From Bacteroidales bacterium UBA1715 (GTDB lineage: Bacteria > Bacteroidota > Bacteroidia > Bacteroidales > UBA1715): a stretch of 60,994 nucleotides of DNA. The stretch covers positions 1-60,994 of the forward strand of contig DCIX01000005.1 of the NCBI GenBank assembly GCA_002317135.1, in the 5' to 3' direction. A model generated the notes under the pieces. It was given only the letters and a program-made list of their open reading frames with translations. It did no database searches and was not told where the DNA came from. Positions 17,590 to 27,000 of this stretch are shown here, piece by piece. The position numbers and the translations under genes are program-made. How positions within the stretch are numbered: position 1 is the first letter of the stretch; every line of letters begins with the position of its first letter.

Positions 17590-19065
17590 ATGGATAAAAT
17601 CATTGTCATCGGTGGTGGAATTGCTGGTCTCGCTGCCGGTATTTATGCTCGAAAAGAGGGTTTCGAATGCGAAATCTACGAACGACATTCCATTGTTGGT
17701 GGTCAATGTACCGGATGGAATAGAAATGGGTTCCATATAGACAACTGCGTGCATTGGATGACCGGAACGTCTCCTGAAAAAGAAATATACAAAGTATGGG
17801 AAGATGTCGGTGCTTTAGGAGATGGCATTGAAATTATTCAACATGACAAGTTCCTTACCGTTGAGCAAGATGGCAAAAAACTTCATGTGTGGAAGGATGT
17901 CAATAGACTTGAAAAAGAATTACTTGCATTTGCACCAGAAGATTCAAAAGAGATTAAACACTTTTGTAAAATGTTGCGTGCATTTTCCCACATGGAAGTT
18001 CCGGCTTTAAAACCAAAGGAACAAATGGGATTTATGGGCAATATGCGATATGTGAAAAAAATATTACCGGTTCTTCCCTATGCCGCAAAATACAATAGTG
18101 TACCTATCACAGAATACATAAAGCGTTTTAAGAATAAAATGGTGCAAGATCTTATTCTTTCGTACCTACCAAGTTCTTTCAACACGGTTGGCATTTTATA
18201 TATGTACGGCACATTCCTTTCGGGTAACGGCGCTCTTCCTAAAGGAGGTTCTATAGGTATTGCCACAAGAATGCGCAAGAAATTCTTATCGCTTGGAGGA
18301 ACAATTCTTACCAATAAAACAATCACGCAGATAACGGAAAAAGAAGGCAAAATCACATCGGCACTCTGCTCCGACGGACAAGAAATCGCAGGTAATCATT
18401 TTATTTTCGCATGTGATTCTGACACAACTTACCAAATTGTTGGCAAACAGCACATGGATGAGTTCTTCGCAAAACGATATTCCGATTCTGATACATATCC
18501 AACATTTAGCTCTTTCAATGTTTATTTAAGTTGCGATAAGAAAGCTGAAGAGCTTACGAATATGGTTTTATTCAAATGCAAACCGATTGATATATTAGGT
18601 GGTATGCACGATACTATAGCAATCAAATCTTTTGATTACGAACCTACATTTGCTCCAGAAGGAAAATCGGTCTTGCAAATAATGATACTGCAAGATGAAA
18701 AAGATTTCGACAACTGGGAAACACTACACAAAACAAAAGCCGAATACGATGCTGCAAAGCAAACGATAGCAAACGACATAATTGAACGCATATATACCCA
18801 ATATCCTTCGTTACAAGGATCTTTACAAGTTATTGAAGTTGTTACCCCATACAGCTACAATAAACTTCTAGGAACATACAAAGGCGCATACATGAGCTTC
18901 ATCACAACCCACAAGACGAAACGAGAAGTCCATTCTGGACGCATACAAGGCCTTTCTAACGCATATATTGCCGGTCAATGGACACTTCCTCCGGGCGGTT
19001 TGCCAAACGCTGTTGTCTCAGGGAAATTTGCAATACAAAGAATCATACAAGATTTACAAAAATAA
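17590..19065 (+). CDS. FAD-dependent oxidoreductase of the phytoene desaturase/carotenoid isomerase type
   Basis: A 491-aa flavoprotein. The dinucleotide-binding fingerprint IVIGGGIAGLAAGIYARKEG with the trailing acidic YER (residues about 4-33) and the following GGQCTGW are those of the CrtI/carotenoid isomerase/amine oxidase superfamily. The C-terminal FAD-contact region reads SNAYIAGQWTLPPGGLPNAV, again as in this superfamily. It probably isomerises, desaturates or saturates a hydrophobic polyene or similar substrate, but there are no carotenoid genes (crtB, crtE) around it, so the substrate is open. It begins 3 bp after the thioredoxin-like gene. A REP-like palindrome and a strong bidirectional terminator follow. 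Confidence 0.88.
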   Translation: MDKIIVIGGGIAGLAAGIYARKEGFECEIYERHSIVGGQCTGWNRNGFHIDNCVHWMTGTSPEKEIYKVWEDVGALGDGIEIIQHDKFLTVEQDGKKLHVWKDVNRLEKELLAFAPEDSKEIKHFCKMLRAFSHMEVPALKPKEQMGFMGNMRYVKKILPVLPYAAKYNSVPITEYIKRFKNKMVQDLILSYLPSSFNTVGILYMYGTFLSGNGALPKGGSIGIATRMRKKFLSLGGTILTNKTITQITEKEGKITSALCSDGQEIAGNHFIFACDSDTTYQIVGKQHMDEFFAKRYSDSDTYPTFSSFNVYLSCDKKAEELTNMVLFKCKPIDILGGMHDTIAIKSFDYEPTFAPEGKSVLQIMILQDEKDFDNWETLHKTKAEYDAAKQTIANDIIERIYTQYPSLQGSLQVIEVVTPYSYNKLLGTYKGAYMSFITTHKTKREVHSGRIQGLSNAYIAGQWTLPPGGLPNAVVSGKFAIQRIIQDLQK

Positions 19066-19071
19066 AATACA

Positions 19072-19102
19072 GTAGAGACGGTGCATGTTCGTGCATCGTC
19101 TT
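19072..19102. repeat. REP-like palindrome, family 1, copy 1
   Basis: GTAGAGACG followed by a hairpin whose arms are GACGGTGCA (19077-19085) and TGCATCGTC (19092-19100), with one G-T pair. The GTAGAGACG start is shared with copy 2 (21042-21069), and AGAGACG with copy 3 (43098-43123). It lies in the convergent gap between the FAD oxidoreductase and the OmpA/TPR lipoprotein. Confidence 0.65.
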
Positions 19103-19131
19103 CTTTGTTTATATCAATAGTGATTAAAACA

Positions 19132-19163
19132 AAAAGGGGAACATTTTTCAATGTTCCCCTTTT
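19132..19163. terminator. Bidirectional intrinsic terminator
   Basis: A 14-bp perfect stem, AAAAGGGGAACATT paired with AATGTTCCCCTTTT, with loop TTTC. A/T runs on both sides allow it to end transcription from both convergent neighbours (oxidoreductase on plus, lipoprotein on minus, whose stop is 22 bp away). Confidence 0.9.
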
Positions 19164-19184
19164 CTATTTAAATGAATTGTAAAT

Positions 19185-20876
19185 CTATTTTACAAGAGCT
19201 TCAAATTCTGAATCATCAGAGAAATCTCTGAATTCCATATCTTTCTTAGCTCTGTCTTTGAAAGCAGAATCTTTGTCGATAGAAGATTTCAAGTTTGCGA
19301 TCATATTATTGAAATCTTTTTGTCTTGCTGCGATAACGGCTTTCAAGTAGTATGTAGCAGCATCTGGTTCTTCGATTGAGTTAGCAGTACTCAAAGCACC
19401 ATCATTGTCGCCTGCCAATACTTTTGCAAGAGCAGCATTAAATGTTTGGTTGCTACCGAACATTTCAACAGCAGTTGCATAGTCACCTTCTTTTACTTTC
19501 AAAGTACCCATGTTGTATTTAACTTCTGGACCAGCACCTTGAGCTACTTCGAAATATTCGAAACCTTTAGCCAAGTCACCTTGTCTTACAGCCAAAACAC
19601 CCATGTTATTCTTTACAGCAGCATCACCGTTTGAAAGTTCATCAGCGTGAGCGAAAGAAGCTTGTGCATCTTCATATTTTTCTTGATCCATTTGTACACA
19701 ACCCAAGTTGTTTACAATCTTCCAAGAGTTTGGTAATGCAGTAGCAGCGTTAGTTAAGATTTTTTCAGCATCTTTTGCATTTTCAGCAATTGTTGCAGCG
19801 AATAAATATTCGTCTTCAGTTAATTTAGTGTCAGATTTACCTAAACCAGCTTGAAGAAGTACTTCGTCTGATTTACCAACTTTTTCAGCACTTACAACGA
19901 TTTTAGAACGACGTAATTGAGGAAGGATTTCGTTTGCGATTTGTTTGTAAACGTTACCCATTTTCTTGATTTCTGCTTCACGAACAACAGGATCTGAATA
20001 TTGTGAAAGAACATTCAAGATAGCAGCTTTATCTTGGATGTCAGAGTTTTCCATCAACATACGGAAACCATCCCAGTCTTCAGCTGTGTAGTTAGCTTCG
20101 TAAGAAGTTTTGATAGAACTTTTCAATGCTTTTTCTGCAGCAGCTTGACGATTTTTTGCCAAGTTTTCGTTGCCATCTTCTGGACCATCAGGAGAAGCAT
20201 AACCTACGATAGCTACACCTTTCAATGCTAAAGTAGTATCTTTTTCAGCATTTTTAGCGAATGCTTTAGCATCTTTCATACCTTGTTTTGAAAGTTCTTT
20301 TGAAGAAACAGAAGCACTATTGATAGAGAATACAAGATCTGTTTCTGAAGTAAGAACTTCTGCACGTTTGAATTGGTTTTCAGAAGAAATAGATTTTGCT
20401 TCGTTTTGCAACAATGAAGCTGTAGCCAAAACACCATCAGCAAGTTTTACTTCTGGTAAGTTAACAGATTTTGATTTAACAGAAACTTTGCTCTTCAACA
20501 ACAATTCTGATTGTAACAAAGCATCTGTATAAGCTACTTTACCTTTATATGTATATGTTCCACCTGCACTTGAGATAACACCACCGTTACCTTGAACTTT
20601 TTCTCCTTGAAGCACTACTTCTGGATATTCAACAGAAGCGCTTTCTGATTTTAATACTGGAGTTACGTTCATCACTGCACTTTTCAAGAAATATTTTGCA
20701 GGATATGTTACTGTAATAGAAACATCAACACTGTCACCCTTCATTTCTAGTGGGTCTGGAGTTACATTGTAACGCACTGTGTTAGCGTTTTTCAACATTT
20801 TGCTTGGACTGCTACAGCCTACTGCTAATACTACTGCAGAACCCAAAACAATCTGAAAAATAGATTTTTTCTTCAT
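19185..20876 (-). CDS. Outer membrane lipoprotein with OmpA-like and TPR regions
   Basis: 563 aa from ATG 20876; the frame extends upstream to 20990, but the longer start lies upstream of the promoter and MKKKSIFQIVLGSAVVLAVG ending in a lipobox Cys21 is the evident signal. An N-terminal beta-rich region (about 30-180) with paired segments on the theme VSITVTYPAKYF is followed by an OmpA-like peptidoglycan-binding motif (VAIVGYASPDGPEDGNENLA then RQAAAEKAL) and, from about residue 370, TPR-like helices (NNLGCVQMDQEKYEDAQASF, NNMGVLAVRQGDLAKGFEYF). It should sit in the outer membrane and touch peptidoglycan. OmpA/TPR lipoproteins occur in T9SS (PorE), but this one lacks the PorE beta-propeller and that identity is not claimed. 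Confidence 0.85.
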   Translation of the reverse strand: MKKKSIFQIVLGSAVVLAVGCSSPSKMLKNANTVRYNVTPDPLEMKGDSVDVSITVTYPAKYFLKSAVMNVTPVLKSESASVEYPEVVLQGEKVQGNGGVISSAGGTYTYKGKVAYTDALLQSELLLKSKVSVKSKSVNLPEVKLADGVLATASLLQNEAKSISSENQFKRAEVLTSETDLVFSINSASVSSKELSKQGMKDAKAFAKNAEKDTTLALKGVAIVGYASPDGPEDGNENLAKNRQAAAEKALKSSIKTSYEANYTAEDWDGFRMLMENSDIQDKAAILNVLSQYSDPVVREAEIKKMGNVYKQIANEILPQLRRSKIVVSAEKVGKSDEVLLQAGLGKSDTKLTEDEYLFAATIAENAKDAEKILTNAATALPNSWKIVNNLGCVQMDQEKYEDAQASFAHADELSNGDAAVKNNMGVLAVRQGDLAKGFEYFEVAQGAGPEVKYNMGTLKVKEGDYATAVEMFGSNQTFNAALAKVLAGDNDGALSTANSIEEPDAATYYLKAVIAARQKDFNNMIANLKSSIDKDSAFKDRAKKDMEFRDFSDDSEFEALVK

Positions 20877-20927
20877 TTTTATTACTTTAATTAAACAATT
20901 AATTGCTTTATACATTTTTAGAACAAA

Positions 20928-20956
20928 CAAAAATAATAATGTTTTTTTGACCACAA
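20928..20956 (-). promoter_or_regulatory. Promoter of the OmpA/TPR lipoprotein gene
   Basis: On the minus strand, TTG at 20956-20954, an 18-bp spacer and TATTTTTG at 20935-20928 match the Bacteroidota housekeeping promoter. Transcription would start near 20923, giving a leader of about 45 nt before ATG 20876. Confidence 0.7.
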
Positions 20957-21041
20957 GCAGATTTGTCTGATTTTTTTTGCTTTTGGTCAATTATTCAGCA
21001 GTTTTTACACTAATGAGAAAATCAATGTCATGTATAAACAA

Positions 21042-21069
21042 GTAGAGACGTTCCGTTGAACGCCTCTAC
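21042..21069. repeat. REP-like palindrome, family 1, copy 2
   Basis: GTAGAGACGTTC, loop CGTT, GAACGCCTCTAC: a 12-bp stem with one A/C mismatch. It lies 24 bp past the stop of the 2548-aa adhesin and may end its mRNA as well as being a dispersed repeat. Confidence 0.75.
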
Positions 21070-21093
21070 AAAATCATCATAATATTCTATTTT

Positions 21094-24000
21094 TTACCTT
21101 ATAAATTTTTCGCTTGTTATTTGATGTTTATCAATAACAGAAATAACATAGACACCTTTTCTATGAGGAGCCGCAATACGTGCACCTTCAACATTTTTAA
21201 ATGTCTTTGAATAGAATATTTGTCCTGTTACCGAAGTAATCACAACATAGCTACCTTCTTCTGGATGTTTAAAGAAGATATCTATCTGATCCTCTGTTAT
21301 CTTGAAGCTTGCATTTTTACCACAAGTTTGAACAGCAATAACTTTCGTTTCCATTACATTACCATCATAATCTGTTTGACGAAGTTTGTAATATACGAGT
21401 CCTGTTTGTGAGACTTTATCTTCAAACACATAATCTTGTAATTCTGAAGTTGTTCCTGCACCATCCACAAATCCTACTTCAGTGAAATTAAGACCATCAA
21501 AAGAGCGAAGTATTGCATAACCTGCATTGTTAGTTTCACTCATTGTTTGCCAATGAATTTCAAGAATACCATCTGTACAAACACCATAAAGCATAGTCAA
21601 CTCAATAGGTAACAAAGCCGAAGGAGATGTGTCTGGAATTCCTTCTCTATAAGCTTGCATACATTCCATTTCACCTACGAACATAGGAGCTGAATTACCA
21701 GAACCAGAGAAGTCTCCCTCACCAGCAGGGTTAGAAGCATCGTCCTTAGTCATAGGATTTCGGGTTCCATAGAAACTACCTGCATAATACAAATCACCTT
21801 CGTTAGATCCAACACCATCCGCACCAGAAGTTCTATTTCCACAATAGTACAAAGTACCTTCTTCTTCTACCTTAATAGAGAAATTCCAAGTATAAGCAGG
21901 AATTGTTGCACCAAGGTTACCAATAAACATTGTTCCACCAGGTTTTACATTTAAATCTGCACCATTACCACCAGACTCAACAACTCCCATTGCATACAAC
22001 GTTCCTTCTACATTAACTTTATAACCTCCACCAGCACCTTTTAATTGAAGAATACCGTCATTACTACCATCAGTATCAATCAAATATATAGAACCACACG
22101 TTTGTTCCAAAGTAAATTCACCACCTGTAGCGCCATCAGAACGTGCAATATATAGGTTACCATCCTGAACTATCAACTCACCACCTATTTTAGCTGCTAA
22201 AGGATTTCCCTTGTACAACAATTGTACATCAGAATTTTTTACAACAAACGAAGATCCACACTGCATATCTACATAAGCGATATTCTTTCCTTCATGGCTT
22301 AATTCACAACCATCAAAAATGACATGTTTAACACCCGAAGCAGTTGTATTATCTATCAACCAAACAGCATTATCGGCATTTAAGATATGGACAGTGTTCG
22401 TACCATCTGAACCATCAATGACATCTAAACTTCCGTTTGTCATTACAACAGAACCATAATTCCAAAAACATGAATGTGCTTGAGATTTAATCCATGCCGT
22501 TGGGTCATCATCTAAGTTTTCCAACAATTTGTCTACACTTTGTCTTGAGTTTTTAGATGACATACTTAGATCCGTATTGGTCAAGTTTATTCTTCCATTA
22601 TTAGTTATCCAACTATCCTTCAATACCAATGTAGAATTATCTATATTAACCGTTCCATTATTTACAATTGCAGAACGGTTGTATACATTAATACCTGAAC
22701 CACCAGCTGAAACATCGTTCATTGTAAATGAATACATTATACTCAATATTCCATCAGAAGTTACACTTACTGTTCCTTGGCGTATATTTCCAGTTATAAA
22801 TGTAACATCAGAATTAATCTTCAACTCTTGTCCGTATGGAATATTCATTGTTACCTTAGAGTTTGCACCACTGATAGACAATTCTCCATTGATTTGCGTA
22901 CCACAATTAAAAATCCATTCCGCATCTGTATCCGTAAAACTACCTGCTCGACTACCTCCACCATTTTCTTCGGTCCACCATGCTTCTATAGACGAAGCAT
23001 CTACTGAGCCACTGCAGTTAAAATAATATTTCTTATTTGTAATGGTACGTTTGGCTAAGGCAAAATAACCAGTATCTGTTGGTTGTGAGTATAAAATTGA
23101 ATTACCATACATAGAACCATACACATTAGCGAAAGCACCTGTTGGAAATGTATTATATGCTATCGCATTAGCATCTCCTAATCCTTGTGAAGTAGAAATA
23201 CCCACACTAGCAGTAGTATAATTTTCACCACTAACCTTCCATGAGAATGAGGCTGAAAAGGCATCTTCACTATCTCCATTTATAAAATTTCCTGAAACAC
23301 CCTCGGAAATTCCAACAGTAACTGACGCATCCTCACCTGTTGTTAATTGGCTCAAAGTTAATGGTTTGTAACCATCAATGTCACCAACTGGGAAATAATA
23401 TAATGTAGCAACATCAGAACCTGTTAATGAAGAAGGAACATCTCTCTTTATATTACCAACAATGAACGAAGCGTCAGTATATGAAGTAAAATATCCCTGA
23501 CCAATAGCACTCGCAGCAGTATTTTCTATATACAAAAGATTATCAATAACATTCAATATTCCTTGTTTTAGAAGCATACTATTCTCTACTGTAACATCAC
23601 CAATCATTCTTAAATACTTGTTGTTGTCAAAAGAAGAGGAATTTTCATTGCTAGACATAGCAGAATTATTTATCACTATATTATAGAAAGTGAACTTAGG
23701 AATGCTTTGTGCCTTTGTACCATTAAATTCAACAGTACTACCTTCTATTGTATATACAACACTTTCAGAAGAACTTGCCGTTAATGTTCCTGCTATACCG
23801 ATGTTATTCGTCGTTTCTAATGTTCTATTACCATCACCTAAATTCAAATTATAATAATCCAATGCAGCCACAGTAGTCTCACTTACAGAAGTATAATTCA
23901 CAGTAGACGTTCCACACTCAAATATTCCATTGAATACGAAAGCATCGTCTCCATCACCATTTATATTAATTGTATACTCTCCTGCATTCAGAACTGTACC

Positions 24001-27000
24001 CGCACCAATTATAAATGATTCATCAACATCTATTTTACCTAATAATGTTTTATCATTAGGGTTCTCTATCTGTAAAATATAATATGGCATAGAAGCAATA
24101 TCTTGATTTACCAACCCTTCATATAATATATGACTATTTTTATGTTTGATATTTTCATAAGTTGCATTAGAACCTAATGTTAAAGCTTGAACCACTTCAA
24201 TCTTCGCATTTTCCTCGAAAATTATTGTATCACTTGGATTAGTTGGTTCAATATATACTTGAGAATAAACGGCTTCTCTAATGTTTTTCGTTCCATCACC
24301 TGTATATGTTACACTTGAACCAGGATTTACACAAACATTATAATATCCATTTGAATTACCAGCAACTTTAGTAATTTCATCTGCAACTAAAATACCAAGA
24401 TCAAAATTACCTTTATCAGTGGCAATGGTTAATGAACCACCATGATTCACATCGACCTTAACATTGTCGGATGTATTCAATGTACCTTCTATAGTAACAA
24501 CCTTGGCATTCTCTCTATAATCTTTTGACGCAACAGCTGTCATTCGTTCAACCTGATTTTTACCATTCATTGACGCACTAGCGAACTCAAAATACTGACC
24601 TGGTTTGTAATCATACGAATTTGTATTGGTTGTCCAACCGGTACCAGCTGCCTCCAATTCACTTTTATCAAAAAATCCATTACTTACAACTATTGTTGAA
24701 CCAACACCTGAAACTTCCCAAGTTTGATCTGCTCTCAACACAACATTATCCTTATTAATAATGTACTTACATGCTGATTCTTCAAAATTCTTTGGCGAAG
24801 TACAACTTCCCGCTGTACCATTTTCTTCTGTACACCAGTTATTTAGATCATTTAACCCCCAAGAATCTTTATTGTATGTTCCTGCATTATAATCTGAAGC
24901 TACAGGACCACGATAGTAATACGTATTGGCCATTTTTTTCACTGTTACATCTTTTGAAGCCAATATGGTACAACCAGATGCATTATCCATAATGTATGCA
25001 CTTAATCGTGTTACATAATCTTCTTTCTCACAATTAAATGTAAATGTATGTACACCTGTAGCTGTCAAACCATCAGCACGACTTCCATTAAGCCACCAGA
25101 AACGCTTATAGTCAGTTGTTACATCCTCGTCGTCTGGAGATGTTACTTCCATTTCAACTCCAAGCTCTTCTGTACAGAATATTTCAGTAGGAACCTCTGT
25201 TTTAAATGTTAATGTTGGAACATCTTTAACAAAGAAAACATTTGAAACTGTTGTTGAATAAATTTCTGAACCACCAGCCATTACAACACCATAATATCCG
25301 CCATCCTCTGTTGGTTTAAATGTATTACTTGTTGCACCTACTACAGGTTCACTTGGAGTACCTACCTTATACCATTGATACGATATTGGCAAATTAGGAT
25401 CTTCACCTGTTACTGAAATAATCAACGAACTAGCATCCTTACTACAATTTGTTTGGTCATTAATATACTCTGTTATTTGTAATTGTTTTGTATGAATCTT
25501 TACCTCACATTCCTGAGATAGAGATTCTGTTGTTGCTGTTAACTTCAATGTATAGTCACCTACACCAGTAAAATATTTATTTTGCTCTATTTGAACAGGA
25601 ACATTAGCTGTGTTTTTTTCAACAGTTGTGGGAGTTATATCAAAATATGTTTCTGCAGATCCTGAAACACTAATTTGTACATCTTCGTTTACAAAGTTAC
25701 TTGTTACAACAGTTTCAAGGGACGTTTTCTGATAATTCGTATATACATAGACATCTGAAGGTGTCGGACATTCCATAGACATTGTTGGTTCTTCTGTCAA
25801 TGTAATCATTACATCATAAGTAACAGTAGTATTAGTTGACGCATCATATATTGTGACAGTGAGAGGATAATAGCCTTGTTCCGTTGCCTCTGCAGTCATT
25901 GTAATTACACCAGTTGCTGCATCTATTGTAAAATACTCTGTATTTCCCGATGTAATAGTATAAACTAAAGTTCCAACACACTTGGTATCTAGTATAGGAG
26001 CATCTGCGACTTTTTGTTGCGTACCTGCAACACGCATATATGTCTTATATTCTGTAACGGAAATGCTTGGATTACTAACTATTGCCGTTGTAGATACAGT
26101 TTTTGACGTACATGCATCTGTAACAGTATACATTATATAATATGTATCCGCTTCTGAAACTGTTGCAGGAACTGCTGTTGCATCTGAAAAATCACTTTGT
26201 TTTGCATATTGCCAACTCTCAGAAACTCTAGAAGCATCATATGTTACATATGTTACATTTGGTTCATCTAAAACAAATCCTTCTCCTTTACAAATATCAT
26301 CAACAAAGATAGGATCAACAACGGGTTCATCAAACATGGTTATTTGAACCGCATTACTTTTACCACGACCAACACCGTTTTCTGCATAATAACGAATATA
26401 CCAATTCTTATAATCAACAGACAAATTATCCAAAGAAGATAATTGTTTCCATTCACTTAACGTTGCAGTTGCCGATGGTGCAACCTCCCAACCTTCTGAT
26501 TTTATATCACTAGTTGTAGTATATGACGGCACTGCCATCGACAAATTACCATCAGGACAAATTTCAACAGGAGCCGTAATAGGATTAATTATTGGTCCGC
26601 AATTAATTTCATAAGTAACATCGGCTTGTAAATCATTCTCATCTGTAACAACAACCTTTACAGTTTTTCCAGTACCTATTTCTGCAGATTGTGAAAAAAT
26701 ATCAGTCAAAGAACTTGAATTATGTGTAGCAACTAATGTCGGATTTCCCTCCTCTATCACATACCATTCATATTTTTTAATATCAGCAGACCCCTTTGTT
26801 ACTTCAGCAGTAAAGGAAGGATTCACATCACACTCACCAGTAATAGAGGCAAATTCTACTTCTGGAGGGCATGCCTTTGCAATTCTAATGTTTGACACCG
26901 TAAGATTTCCATCATTCTTACCTCTAAAAAGTTTGACTTTTAACTTGTTATCTACTAAAACCGCTCCACTTACCACGACACAATTACCCGTCAATGGCGA

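Noticed and set aside
19185..20876. OmpA/TPR lipoprotein as the T9SS component PorE
   Set aside because: PorE has TPR, beta-propeller, CRD and a C-terminal OmpA domain; here the OmpA-like part precedes the TPR-like part and no propeller is seen.
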